NCBI GenBank assembly: GCA_965250115.1
Contig: CBDFNJ010000002.1
Span: 434,001-498,000 of the forward strand
Length of the DNA stretch: 64,000 nt
Reading direction: 5' to 3'
Source of the DNA: CBDFHB01 sp965250115
Lineage (GTDB): Bacteria; Acidobacteriota; Vicinamibacteria; Marinacidobacterales; SMYC01
Below the pieces are notes generated by a model. The model searched no databases. It saw only the letters and a list, made by a program, of their open reading frames with translations, and had not been told where the DNA came from. The translations under genes and the position numbers were made by a program. Below, in pieces: positions 27,483-36,578 of this stretch. Position 1 is the first letter of the stretch; the number at the start of each line of letters is the position of its first letter.

Positions 27483-28575
27483 GGTTGCCTTGGTGCACAA
27501 CTCCGATAGAGGCCGATAGCTCGCTTGGCCCCGACTCCCATCATCCGATCATCTCGCTATCAGGCATCCCGAGCGCCGTCATCGTGTTGAGAATCTTGCA
27601 CCCGATCCTTGCCTCGACTCTCTGTGCCGCCAACCCTCTCGCTCGCATCGCTGAGCCCACGATAGCCTTGTAGCGATGGAACGTTGTCTCGACTTTGCTC
27701 CGTTTGCTGTAGCCCGATTCTGTGTACCACTTTCGTTTGCCGAGCCGAGCTTGTGCTGCAATGTTGCGATTGCGCTGTCGGCTGCTCGCCGGCCCCGATG
27801 CGAGCTGGGCGCCCTTGCGCGGCGGTATCAGCACCCTCGGCGAGCGATGAGCGCTGTGATTCTCGATCGCCTCATAGACGCCGCTGGCGTCGTATGCGGT
27901 GTCGGCTCTGGCCGATGAGATGGGACTGTCGATCTGTCCGACAAGCGATGCAACCCGCGATGAATCGCGGGCTCTTTTGCTCGTCAGCTCGCCGGCGACG
28001 ACTTCGCCAGTCTGCTCGTCGACACACAGATGGAGCTTGCGATAGTCCCTGCTCTTTGGTGCTCTGCGCAGCTGGCCGGCGTGGACAGCGAGACCGCTGC
28101 TGTCGATCAAGATGTGCAACGGCGTCTTCTGCTTGTCTTGGTAGAAGGGGACCTTACCCAGCTTCGCCTTGCGCCTCGAAATCGTGGTGTGATCGGGCAC
28201 ATCATTGTCTAGCTTCATCAGAGCGAACAACGACCGCAGCAATCCCTCGCTCTGCCTAGATGACAGATGAAACACCATGCCCAGGGTGACAGCCGTCTCG
28301 ATGGCGTGGTTCGAGTACTTGCGTTGACGGCCCGGTTTCCTCCTCCTCGGCCGGGGCGCGTCCCAGTTCACAAGCTTGCCGGCGGTGAGCGAGATCCAGA
28401 CGGTCAGGCTCCCACGGTTGCGTAGACCCGCCTCATATTCACGCCAATTCCTCACGCGATAGGCCTTCTTCACATACTTCCGCTGAGTGCGTTTGAAAAT
28501 GCTCATGGGGAACCTCGAATCCGTGAGTACAGGACAATTGTGGACCGAGATCGCGAGTTGTGCACCAAGGCAACC
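27483..28575 (-). mobile_element. IS5-family element
   Basis: The inverted repeats GGTTGCCTTGGTGCACAACT start at 27483 and end at 28575, a 20-base perfect match. One transposase gene lies inside. No short target duplication is evident; the right side is an IS3 remnant and the left a host fragment. Insertion next to or into the IS3 may have come with a deletion. Confidence 0.88.
27541..28506 (-). CDS. IS5-family transposase (DDE, IS4-like core)
   Basis: About 321 residues from ATG 28506. The N-terminal KRTQRKYVKKAYRVRNWREY and RGSLTVWIS are typical of IS5/IS903-type proteins. DDE contexts include LHILIDSSGLAVHAG (first D), SARADTAYDASGVYEAI (second D) and SKVETTFHRYKAIVG (E, Y-x2-R-x3-E variant). 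The frame is complete, so the element may be mobile. Confidence 0.9.
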   Translation of the reverse strand: MSIFKRTQRKYVKKAYRVRNWREYEAGLRNRGSLTVWISLTAGKLVNWDAPRPRRRKPGRQRKYSNHAIETAVTLGMVFHLSSRQSEGLLRSLFALMKLDNDVPDHTTISRRKAKLGKVPFYQDKQKTPLHILIDSSGLAVHAGQLRRAPKSRDYRKLHLCVDEQTGEVVAGELTSKRARDSSRVASLVGQIDSPISSARADTAYDASGVYEAIENHSAHRSPRVLIPPRKGAQLASGPASSRQRNRNIAAQARLGKRKWYTESGYSKRSKVETTFHRYKAIVGSAMRARGLAAQRVEARIGCKILNTMTALGMPDSEMIG

Positions 28576-29502
28576 AGGCGCTAGACATCCAGATGTTGAG
28601 GGCGGTGAACGCAAGAAAGTGGTGAGTCCTGCCGTGAAACGAGAGGCTGCGACGTGGCTGGTCGGCGAGTACGAGGTCAGTCAGCGTCGAGCGTGCAGGA
28701 CATTGGGGCTAGGCCTCTCGACGTGCCGGTACGTGAGTCGGGGAGTTGATGGTGGTGAGGTACGCAAGCGTCTCGTGGAGCTTGCTGAGGAGCGCCCGCG
28801 GTTCGGCTACCGCCGCCTGTGGCTACTTCTACGGCGAGAAGGCCATGAGGTGAACCCGAAGCGGATCTACCGCCTGTACCGCCTGGAAGGTCTGAAACTG
28901 CGACCCAAGAAGCGCAAGCGTGTGAGCCGCCATCCTCGGCAAAAGCTCGTCGAGCCCAAGCAGGTCAACGACCGCTGGTCGATGGATTTCATGAGTGACC
29001 AGCTGGCGCATGGCCGACGATTTCGGATTCTGGACGTGGTCGACGATTGTAGTCGAGAAGCTCTGGCTAGCGACGCTGAGTACTCCCTCCCGGGTGTTGG
29101 CGTCGTGGACGTACTAGAAGCGATCGCAGCGCTGCGGGGTTACCCGAAGCAAATCGTGATCGACAACGGCCCCGAGTTCACGGGTCGAGTTCTCGATGCG
29201 TGGGCCTATGACAAGGGTGTCGAGCTTCGATTCATCGAACCGGGCAAGCCGACGCAGAACGCTTTCGTCGAAAGTTTCAACGGCCGGTTCCGCGACGAGT
29301 GTCTCAATCAGCACTGGTTCGTCACCCTGGCGGACGCCCAGCGCATCATCGAACATTGGCGCCAGGACTACAACACGATTCGACCTCACAGCTCACTCGG
29401 CAACCTTACGCCGGTTGAGTTCGCTCGTGGTCGAGTCGCCTAGAGGCCAGAATCTCGGCAAGGATTTGATTCGGCGGTGTACCAAAGACTGGGGGCAGGT
29501 CA
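28576..29502 (+). mobile_element. 5'-truncated IS3-family element (IS407-like)
   Basis: orfA and the left end are missing; the IS5 element occupies that side. The right end is present: GGTGTACCAAAGACTGGGGG and then CAGGTCA, ending at 29502. Its reverse complement TGACCTGCCCCCAGT is the usual start of IS407-type repeats. Without OrfA it cannot move by itself. Confidence 0.8.
28619..29443 (+). CDS. IS3-family transposase OrfB (IS407-like), orphan
   Basis: About 274 residues from GTG 28619. The start VVSPAVKREAATWLVGEYEVSQRRACRTLG is typical of IS407-type OrfB. Catalytic contexts are RWSMDFMSDQL, IVIDNGPEFTG and QNAFVESFNGRFRDECLN. The open frame extends upstream into the IS5 end, but that part is foreign. 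OrfA is missing, so there is no frameshift product. Confidence 0.85.
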   Translation: MVSPAVKREAATWLVGEYEVSQRRACRTLGLGLSTCRYVSRGVDGGEVRKRLVELAEERPRFGYRRLWLLLRREGHEVNPKRIYRLYRLEGLKLRPKKRKRVSRHPRQKLVEPKQVNDRWSMDFMSDQLAHGRRFRILDVVDDCSREALASDAEYSLPGVGVVDVLEAIAALRGYPKQIVIDNGPEFTGRVLDAWAYDKGVELRFIEPGKPTQNAFVESFNGRFRDECLNQHWFVTLADAQRIIEHWRQDYNTIRPHSSLGNLTPVEFARGRVA

Positions 29503-29779
29503 ATGCGACGGTGAATCAACCTGATATCCGCGTGTTGGTTAACGCCTGACATGCCTTCGTCGCGGAGCTGCCTCTGACCGCACAGGCGATCGCCCAAACA
29601 AAACCGCTCAATTCTCGCGCGATCGCCGTGGTGATCTTGCCTTGGTGTTTGCCCGCTCGAAGTAGAGCACGGTAACTGTGTTAGCTACTCTAACTTGGCC
29701 CATTTCGCTCATTAGATTTGGCCCACCTGCATCGGATCGATAGCCTTGAGCGGGCGTAAGCCCGGAGAGGAGGCATCGG

Positions 29780-31321
29780 TTGGAAAGGGGCGCCAAAGTG
29801 CGATTGTTCGAGCAGATGCGTCGGGAGTACGAACACGGAGTTGGGACGATAGTAGGGGTAGCGAGGAAGTTCGGAGTGCACCGCCGGATGGTGCGTGATG
29901 CGGTTAAGAGCGCGCTGCCGCCGGAACGTAAGCGGACGCCACGAGAGAGCCCGAAGCTCGGCCCGGTCCGGGATTTCATCGACGCGATCCTCGAGTCCGA
30001 CAGACACGAACCACGCAAGCAGCGTCACACCGCGCGTCGCATCTGGGATCGACTGCGAGAGAGCTACCCGAATCACGAAGTAGGCGAATCGACGGTTCGC
30101 CGGTACGTTGGACGGCGCAAGCGTGAGCTCGGCTTGAAGCATGCGGAGGTGTTCATCCCGCAAAGCTACGCGTGGGGCGATGAAGCTCAGGTGGACTGGT
30201 ACGAGTCGCACGCCCGGATCGGTGGCGAGCTGACGAAGGTGCAAACGTTGGTGGTACGGAGCATGGCCGGCGGGGGCGCATTCCATCGAGGCTATCCCCG
30301 CGCGACGCAGCAGGCGTTCTTCGAGGCGCAGGAGAAGGCGTTCGAGTTCTTCGGTGGCGTGTTTCGTCGAATGCGCTACGACAACCTGACCCTTGCGGTT
30401 TCCAAGATCTTGCGAGGCTACCAACGTCGTCAGACTGAAGCTTTCGTGGCGTTTCGCTCGCACTGGGGATTCGACTCCGAGTTCTGCAATCCGGCTCGAG
30501 GAAACGAGAAAGGCGGTGTAGAAAGCGAGGTGGGCTACTTCCGCCGCAACCACTGGACGCCGGTACCGGAGTTCGATGATTGGGATGAGCTCAACGCGTA
30601 CTTGCGTGGTCGCTGCCTCGAAGAGAACAAGCGCCACATCGCTGGCAAGGAACACGCGGTGGGCGCGGCAATGGAGCTCGAGCGAGTGCACCTACTCCCG
30701 ATGGCCGACGAGGGCTTCGAGCTCGAGGAGAAGCGCTTCACGACGGTGGACAAGAGAGGCTGCGTTCGGGCCGGCACGAACTGGTACTCGACGCCCTTGA
30801 AGCCGGGCCAGCGGGTGATGGTGAAGCTGCTGCCGCTGGCCGTCGAGGCGTGGCGGGACGGCCGCGTGATGGCACAGCACGAGCGCTGCTACGACCGGAA
30901 CCGGTCGCTTTACGAGCTCGAGTACTATCTCGATGTCTTGGAGCGTAAGCCCGGTGCCCTTGCGGGCTCGACGCCGCTCGCGCAGTGGCGCGCGAAAGGA
31001 CGATGGCCCGCAAGCTATGACGAGCTGTGGGCGAAGCTGAACCGTCGCCACGGCAAGCTCGATGGCACGCGCCAGATGGTGGAGCTCATCCAGCTAGGGC
31101 GCAAGCACGGATACGACAAGCTTCGTGAGACCGTCGCCCACGCCCTCGAGCTCGGGTGCACCGATCTCGAAGCGCTTCGCCATCTCCTCGATACCGCGTC
31201 GCTACAACGGAACCCCGAGCGTAGCCTGGACGATGTCGAGCTTGGACACCTTGCGCGCTACGAACGAGCTGCGCCGGGCGTGAGTCACTACAACGAGCTG
31301 ATCACGGAGGTGAACCCGTGA
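29780..31321 (+). CDS. istA: IS21 transposase IstA (copy 2)
   Basis: 513 residues, almost identical to the copy 1 protein with the same HTH and DDE contexts (DEAQVDWYES, YDNLTLAV, GNEKGGVESE). Its four-base overlap with istB is kept. Intact. Confidence 0.93.
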   Translation: MERGAKVRLFEQMRREYEHGVGTIVGVARKFGVHRRMVRDAVKSALPPERKRTPRESPKLGPVRDFIDAILESDRHEPRKQRHTARRIWDRLRESYPNHEVGESTVRRYVGRRKRELGLKHAEVFIPQSYAWGDEAQVDWYESHARIGGELTKVQTLVVRSMAGGGAFHRGYPRATQQAFFEAQEKAFEFFGGVFRRMRYDNLTLAVSKILRGYQRRQTEAFVAFRSHWGFDSEFCNPARGNEKGGVESEVGYFRRNHWTPVPEFDDWDELNAYLRGRCLEENKRHIAGKEHAVGAAMELERVHLLPMADEGFELEEKRFTTVDKRGCVRAGTNWYSTPLKPGQRVMVKLLPLAVEAWRDGRVMAQHERCYDRNRSLYELEYYLDVLERKPGALAGSTPLAQWRAKGRWPASYDELWAKLNRRHGKLDGTRQMVELIQLGRKHGYDKLRETVAHALELGCTDLEALRHLLDTASLQRNPERSLDDVELGHLARYERAAPGVSHYNELITEVNP

Positions 31322-32091
31322 GCGGGCGAAGCGTCGAGGTCGGCACCATCCGTCAGCACTGCAAGACGCTGCGCATGCCGACAGTGGCGAGCCAGTTCCA
31401 GAAGCTGGCGGAGCAAGCATGGTGCGACAAGCAAAGCCACGTCCGCTACCTCGACGTCCTGCTCAGCGCCGAGGTCGAGGAACGCGAACACCGAGCGGTT
31501 CAGAGACGATTGAGAGAAGCACAGCTACCGCGGACGAAGACCGTTGACGAGTTCGACTTCTCACAGTCGCCCAAGGTCTCGGCTCGCCGGATAAAAGAGC
31601 TCGCGGAGGGTCACTACATCGACCAAACGCAGCCGGTCATCTTCCTCGGCGACGCGGGGACGGGTAAGACCCACCTGGCGAGAGCGTTGTGTGTGGCCGC
31701 GTGTCAGCAACGTCGCCGGGTCCGCTTCACCACCGCATCGAGACTCGTCAACGAGCTCGTCGAGGCGAGACAAGAGCACGAGCTGTCGCGCATCATCCGA
31801 CGCTATGCCCGCTTCGAGTTGCTGTGCATCGACGAGCTTGGTTACGTCCCGCTCGCCGACGTCGGCGCCGAGCTGTTGTTCCAGGTGATCTCGGAGCGAA
31901 GCGAGACCGCCGCGCTCGTGATCACGACGAATCTCCCGTTCTCCGAATGGACTCAGGTGTTCACGAACGCCCGGCTGTGCAAGGCGCTGCTCGATCGTGT
32001 CACGGACCAGGCGCACATCCTCGAGACCGGCTCCGAGTCCTACCGCTTCCGCCGCACCGTCCGCAGCAAGAACGCGGTTCCAAAGGCATGA
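31318..32091 (+). CDS. istB: IS21 ATPase helper IstB (copy 2)
   Basis: 257 residues with Walker A GDAGTGKTHLARAL and Walker B LLCIDELGYV. The six residue differences from copy 1 (for example SARRIKE for SGRRIKE, DQTQPV for DRAQPV, ASRLVNE for ASKLVNE) and the silent changes cluster in its first half. Intact. Confidence 0.93.
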   Translation: MSGRSVEVGTIRQHCKTLRMPTVASQFQKLAEQAWCDKQSHVRYLDVLLSAEVEEREHRAVQRRLREAQLPRTKTVDEFDFSQSPKVSARRIKELAEGHYIDQTQPVIFLGDAGTGKTHLARALCVAACQQRRRVRFTTASRLVNELVEARQEHELSRIIRRYARFELLCIDELGYVPLADVGAELLFQVISERSETAALVITTNLPFSEWTQVFTNARLCKALLDRVTDQAHILETGSESYRFRRTVRSKNAVPKA

Positions 32092-33300
32092 GAGCTGTGT
32101 TTTCACTCGGGGCGGCCTGCACGTTCGTTCCGGCCGCAGGATAAGGGAAAGGGACTTTGTTACGTTCGTTCTTTAAGAATCAATAACTTAAGGTGGGCCA
32201 TTTTAGATGAGCGAAATGGGCCAGGCCGAGTGGAAAAAAACAGTAACGGTGGCACAGACGCTTCTGAGCCTTCCAGCCGATCGACTGTGCCTCCTGGCTC
32301 GCCTTCTCCGCTTTCTTCATCAGGTGTTGGCTCCGCCGATCTGGAAACCGGTAGCACCACGCCGCTTCGACCAACAGACGCCGAACGCGACCGTTTCCGG
32401 TTTTTGTGATTCCTCCTCGCTTGGCTTTGCCGCCGCTCGAGTGTTCAGAGGGAACCAAGCCGAGGTAGCCCATCAACTGACGCGGCGATTCGAATCGGCT
32501 GATGTCGCCGAGCTCGGTGACCACCGACATCGCCGTCACAGAGTTGACGCCACGAAGCGCCATCAACGAATCCACTACCGGCCTCAGGCTCCAACCCTCC
32601 CTCCAATGCCCTCAGAAGCTCTTGGTCGAAGCCATCTCACCCGAGCCTCCGCTTGTTTCACGGCGTCCACGTACTCTTCCAGGACAATCTGCTGGACCGG
32701 AAAATCCATCTTGACATCCGCCAGCCATCGATAGAACCGCTGCGTCCATTTGCACTTGCCCGCCGTGTACCTCTTGCCGTGGCGCAGGAGAAACGCACCG
32801 AGACGTTGTTTCAGCTGGAGCTCCACTCGCTTCATCTCTTCACGGGCACGGCTCAGATCGCGCATCGCTTCTTGCTCACCGTCCGGTACCCACACCCGCG
32901 TCAGCTCTCCAGAGCGAAACAACGATGCCAACTTCACCGCGTCCCGCCGGTCCGTCTTCACCCTATCTCCAGGTTTCTTCAGAATCTTCGACGGCGCCAC
33001 CACGTCACAATCGTGGCCCCTCTCCTTGACCCAACGGTACAGCTCGTAGCCGCACGGACCCGCCTCATAGAAAAATCCAAGAGCTTCCCCGTTCGGCGAC
33101 AGCTTGCCGATCAACTTCAGTATCGACCTCTTGTTGTTCGCTATGATCCCCAGCGACTTCGGCTTACTCCGCCCCGGCAACGCCACCGCTACCGCGATCG
33201 TGTCCTTGTGAACATCCAGTCCAACGTATCCGCTATACTCTTCCACGGCCTGTCCTCCTTGCTTATGGCTCTGGGCCTTCGTCTTCTTCGAGCCGAAAGC

Positions 33301-33651
33301 TTAATCCACCTTCTCAAGGTTGGGCAGGCTCAATACATAATGTCTATCTGTTAGCACGACCATGAGAAGCCCCACGAGAGAGACTGCTCCGCTGGGAACG
33401 TAGGCGCTCTCGACCGCGGGCAATAGTTGGCGGACGACCTCCAGAGCATTCCTGGCGCTATCGACGTCGTACGCGTTCGGTAAGCTCATCGGTTGGAGCG
33501 CTTCGGCCGGGTCTTGTCCTTCGTACGTGTCGGGCATCGGCTGCTCGCGTGGCTGGAACTTGGCAAACACCACCCCGCACCGAACACATTCCGGGAAGCC
33601 GGTCGGCTGCTCGTGACCGCACTTGGGACAGCTCACTACGGTATCGCTCAT
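33301..33651 (-). CDS. Zinc-ribbon protein with a C-terminal hydrophobic segment
   Basis: 116 residues from ATG 33651. It opens SDTVVSCPKCGHEQPTGF and then PECVRCGVVFAKFQP, a zinc ribbon with two CxxC pairs common in short bacterial proteins. A linker and one hydrophobic stretch (GAVSLVGLLMVVLT) near the end follow. It abuts the IS110 remnant at 33246-33300, so the true C-terminus may have been altered. Function unknown. Confidence 0.55.
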   Translation of the reverse strand: MSDTVVSCPKCGHEQPTGFPECVRCGVVFAKFQPREQPMPDTYEGQDPAEALQPMSLPNAYDVDSARNALEVVRQLLPAVESAYVPSGAVSLVGLLMVVLTDRHYVLSLPNLEKVD

Positions 33652-33866
33652 GATGGAAACCTCGCGGCATGGTGCCGGACGCGACTAAGAGAGGTGGGAG
33701 AGTGGATCGGGGCGGTGCGCCGTCACGACCGGGCGCCTGCGAACTTTTCGTTTTTCGGGAATTTGAGCTCTTTGAAACATGCTCCCATGACGGGAGGCGG
33801 GGTCAACCTAGGGAGAACGCTCCTGGTATGATGCCGTCGACGAACCGTAAGTTTCTGAAGGAGACA

Positions 33867-33974
33867 ATGCTGAAGACGGGCAGCCATCTAGGGCCGTACG
33901 AGATCATCTCACCGATCGGCGCCGTTCTCGACTGGACGGAAGAGCTGAGGCGGCTGGATCCCGTGTCGCACTGA
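33867..33974 (+). pseudogene. Ser/Thr protein kinase reduced to its first and last residues
   Basis: The 35-codon frame reads MLKTGSHLGPYEIISPIGA and then VLDWTEELRRLDPVSH-stop. The first half is the standard start of large bacterial Ser/Thr kinases, just before the Gly-rich loop. The second resembles the C-terminal tail (N/D-W-F/T-E-E-L-K/R-R-L) of the TolB/WD40-containing versions. An in-frame deletion of the whole kinase is the simplest reading. It lies 4 bases before the sulfatase start. Confidence 0.65.
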
Positions 33975-33977
33975 GTG

Positions 33978-35699
33978 ATGCGCTTGTTTGTTTGCCTGGT
34001 TATGGCGGCGGTACTCGCCGGATGCGATGCGCCCGCGCTCAAGCCACCCAACATCATCCTCGTCATGACCGACGACCAGGGGATCGGGGATTTGGGTGTC
34101 ATGGGGAACCCCGTGATCGACACCCCGAACCTCGACCGCCTCGCCGCCGAGGGGGCGCAGATGACGACGTTCTACGTCAGCCCCGTGTGCGCGCCGACGC
34201 GCGCGAGCTTGATGACGGGCCGCTACAATTATCGTACGCGCGTCGTCGACACCTACATTGGACGGGCGATGATGGAGCCCGAAGAAATCACGCTCGCGGA
34301 AGTGCTGCGCGACGCGGGCTATGCGACCGGGCTGTTCGGTAAGTGGCATCTCGGGGACAACTACCCGATGCGGCCACAAGATCAAGGCTTCGAAGAAGTG
34401 CTCATGCACCGAGGGGGCGGTATTGGCCAGCCCTCGGATCCACCTGCGGGCGAGAACAGGTACACTGATCCGGTGTTGTTCGAGAACGGTGTCGAGAAGA
34501 GCTTCGAAGGGTACTGTGCGGATCTCTATTTCGACCACGCGATGGCGTGGCTAGAGCGCGAGCACCGTGCCCGCCGGCCCTTCTTCGCTTACATCTCGAG
34601 CAACACCCCTCACAGTCCCTATCACGATGTGCCCGAAGAGCTGTATCGCAAGTACCGAGAGCGTGACCTGTCAGAGGTCATGCTGAGAGGTGGCGACGAT
34701 CCCGATACGCTCGCGCGCATCTTCGCGATGGTCGAGAACATCGACCAGAACATGGGCCGCTTGCACGATCGGCTCGGCACGCTCGGCATCGCCGAGAACA
34801 CCATCGTCATCTTCCTCACCGACAACGGGCCGAACACGATGCGCTATGTCGGCGATCTGCGAGGCATGAAGGGGCAGGTTCATAGCGGCGGCATACGGAC
34901 GAGCTTCTTTTGGCGCTGGCCCGCACGTGTCGAAGCCGGACGCAGGATCGACACCATGGCGGCGCACATCGACGTCATGCCCACGTTGCTCGAAGCGGCG
35001 GGAGTTGCGTCACTGGCAGGCATGGACGGTGTGAGCTTCTTGCCGGAGCTCGAGGGAGATGTCCGCGAGCGAGACGATCGTACGCTTTTCATCCAAACGC
35101 ACCGTGGCGATGTGCCGCAGCTGTATCACCACGTGTCCATCCACACCGAGCGATGGAAGCTGGTCAACGCCAGCGGGTTCGGTCTTGACGAGATGGCAGG
35201 GGAGCCGCGGTGGGAGCTCTATGACGTGAGCGTCGACCCCGGTGAAAGCAATAATCTCGTGGAGCAGAATCCGGAGCGGCTCGCTCTGTTGAAACAGCAG
35301 TACGAAGAGTGGTTCCGGGACGTGAGTGCGACGCGGGAAGACAACTACGCACCACCGCGCATCGTCCTCGGCTCGTCCCACGAGCCGGTCTCGGTTCTCA
35401 CGCGACAGGACTGGCGCCATTTTCAGAACCGGCCTTGGGCGCCACGATCGAACGGGATTTGGAAGATCCATGCCGAGCAAGGCGGGGCGTACCGTGTGAC
35501 AGTGCTTCTAAAGACTCAACCAGAGTCGGTGGAGCTACGCTGGGGCGATCGCTCGTGGACGGAGAGCGTTCCCGATGGCGCAACCGAGGTCGTGTTCGAT
35601 GTCGATGAGGTCCGGGCAGGCCCCGCCGATCTCGTGGCGGTCGTCCTGGAGGGTGACGCCGAATACGGGCCGTGGCAGTTGAACGTAATGAGGAGGTAG
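33978..35699 (+). CDS. Sulfatase lipoprotein (type I, formylglycine)
   Basis: 573 residues from ATG 33978. The lipoprotein signal LVMAAVLAGC-DAP is followed by the alkaline-phosphatase-like sulfatase fold. It has PNIILVMTDDQGIGDLG (metal-binding DD), the maturation motif VCAPTRASLMTGR (C-x-P-x-R, Cys to formylglycine), FGKWHLGD, and IVIFLTDNGPNTMRYVGDLRG. A C-terminal extension after about residue 440 (WRHFQNRPW, SVELRWGDRSW) is beta-rich. It hydrolyses sulfate esters, perhaps of sulfated polysaccharide. A maturase (FGE or anSME) is not seen here. Confidence 0.9.
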   Translation: MRLFVCLVMAAVLAGCDAPALKPPNIILVMTDDQGIGDLGVMGNPVIDTPNLDRLAAEGAQMTTFYVSPVCAPTRASLMTGRYNYRTRVVDTYIGRAMMEPEEITLAEVLRDAGYATGLFGKWHLGDNYPMRPQDQGFEEVLMHRGGGIGQPSDPPAGENRYTDPVLFENGVEKSFEGYCADLYFDHAMAWLEREHRARRPFFAYISSNTPHSPYHDVPEELYRKYRERDLSEVMLRGGDDPDTLARIFAMVENIDQNMGRLHDRLGTLGIAENTIVIFLTDNGPNTMRYVGDLRGMKGQVHSGGIRTSFFWRWPARVEAGRRIDTMAAHIDVMPTLLEAAGVASLAGMDGVSFLPELEGDVRERDDRTLFIQTHRGDVPQLYHHVSIHTERWKLVNASGFGLDEMAGEPRWELYDVSVDPGESNNLVEQNPERLALLKQQYEEWFRDVSATREDNYAPPRIVLGSSHEPVSVLTRQDWRHFQNRPWAPRSNGIWKIHAEQGGAYRVTVLLKTQPESVELRWGDRSWTESVPDGATEVVFDVDEVRAGPADLVAVVLEGDAEYGPWQLNVMRR

Positions 35700-35801
35700 T
35701 CAGCGCGCCTTGACCTCCTCGAGAGCGCCTACAAGCACCGGCAGCTCGTAGGGGTCGAGCTTGCCAGCGTTGAAGCGGTGGAGGAGATCGAGGAGGCGCA
35801 T
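35700..35801 (-). pseudogene. Short C-terminal fragment of an unknown protein
   Basis: A 33-codon minus-strand frame (MRLLDLLHRFNAGKLDPYEL, VLVGALEEVKAR-stop) directly after the sulfatase stop. Its composition is protein-like and the frame is open a few codons upstream, but no full gene remains. Family not recognised. Confidence 0.25.
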
Positions 35802-35842
35802 CGGGAAGGCTCCAGCACGCCGGAGCGGGTGTTCACCTCCCC

Positions 35843-36093
35843 ACCGGTAACTACATGGACGAGTCGAGGGCACGGAAGGCGATGACCCGTGTGCTCAAAC
35901 GCGCCGGGCTTCCGACCGAGTTCACCCCACACAGTCTGAGACACACCTTCGCCTCCGTCTGTTATCAGAAGCTGTGAGCACGTACTACGTCTCGCGAATG
36001 CTGGGGCACTCGAGCATCCGCACCACGTGCGACGTCTACGGTCACTTCCTCCCCCGCGATGACCGCTCCCAGGTCGATCGTCTCGACGTTCAA
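35843..36093 (+). pseudogene. Tyrosine recombinase (phage-type integrase), C-terminal remnant, frameshifted
   Basis: The frame NYMDESRARKAMTRVLKRAG, LPTEFTPHSLRHTFAS ends at TGA 35975. The catalytic domain continues in another frame, YYVSRMLGHSSIRTTCDVYGHFLP, containing the LGH-S box and the nucleophile context T-x-x-x-Y-x-H. Arg-x-x-Arg-H (HSLRH) and the Tyr are present, but the N-terminal domain is lost and the frame is broken. It lies 76 bases from a tRNA-Thr 3' fragment. Confidence 0.8.
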
Positions 36094-36168
36094 AAAACGA
36101 GATGCGACCAAAAGACCGTTTCTGGTGACCAATCGAGAAAGGTGAAGCCCGTAACTTCTTCGAAACGC

Positions 36169-36210
36169 TGGAGCCGGCGAGATTTGAACCTCCGACCTGC
36201 TGATTACGAA
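36169..36210 (-). other. tRNA-Thr(CGT) 3'-half fragment, likely attachment-site relic
   Basis: On the minus strand the 42 bases read TTCGTAATCAGCAGG, then GTTCAAATC and CGCCGGCTCCA. This is an anticodon loop with CGT, a T-loop and the acceptor 3' strand with CCA of a tRNA-Thr. The T stem is about 3 bases short and no 5' half exists, so it is not a functional tRNA. Tyrosine recombinases commonly use tRNA 3' ends as att sites, and the remnant integrase is adjacent. Confidence 0.5.
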
Positions 36211-36353
36211 GAGGCGAAGAGGGTCGCCTGAGGGCGCGGAAGGGCGGTTTTCCCTTTCCGTACAAGAAGATCGGCTGACCTCGTGTTCCCCGGTGACCCT
36301 CATTAACCGTGCCTGAGTGCCACTGAGGTGCCACAAAGATTTGCCCCCTCGAG

Positions 36354-36578
36354 AAAGCCACGGACCTCAAGCCTTCCAGGCGCGCTCTTTCCAAGCGATG
36401 GCGCGAGCTCATCTACCGCATCTACGAGATCGACCCTTTAACCTGTCGGCAATGTGGCGCCCCAATGAAGATTCTCGCTTTCATCACCAAGCCCTCCGTC
36501 ATCCGCCGAATCTTCGATCATCTCGACGCCAGGAGTCGACAACGAGCTCCCCCTGCCTACTCGACTCGAGTCCACTAA
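36354..36578 (+). pseudogene. IS91-family transposase, C-terminal fragment
   Basis: The frame encodes PSRRALSKRWRELIYRIYEI, DPLTCRQCGAPMKILAFITK, PSVIRRIFDHLDA. This is the conserved end of IS91/ISCR Y2 transposases, where DPL-x-C-x-x-C-G-x-x-M begins a zinc knuckle. The catalytic HUH part is missing. Another piece of an IS91 transposase lies at 43925-44032. Confidence 0.72.

Larger units (their letters stand above)
29677..32242 (+). mobile_element. IS21-family element, copy 2 (2,566 bp), inside IS110
   Basis: The same ends as copy 1 (TGTGTTAGCTACTC and GAGTGGAAAAAAACA), flanked by a perfect 5-bp duplication GTAAC (29672-29676 and 32243-32247). It is identical in length to copy 1. Confidence 0.93.
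29516..33246 (-). pseudogene. IS110-family transposase, frameshifted and interrupted by IS21 copy 2
   Basis: The N-terminal part (32584-33246) has GYVGLDVHKDTIAVAV and KTDRRDAVKLASLFRSGE of the DEDD RuvC-like domain. The C-terminal part (MALRGVNSVTAMSVVTELGD, GYLGLVPSEHSSGGKAKRGG) is Transposase_20. Around 32590-32610 two small indels break the frame. IS21 copy 2 then splits the C-terminus: RLCHRY joins RALLRAGKHQG when it and one GTAAC are removed. Dead. Confidence 0.85.

Noticed and set aside
36169..36210. A working tRNA-Thr gene
   Set aside because: Only the 3' half is present and the T stem is about 3 bases short; kept only as an attachment-site relic.
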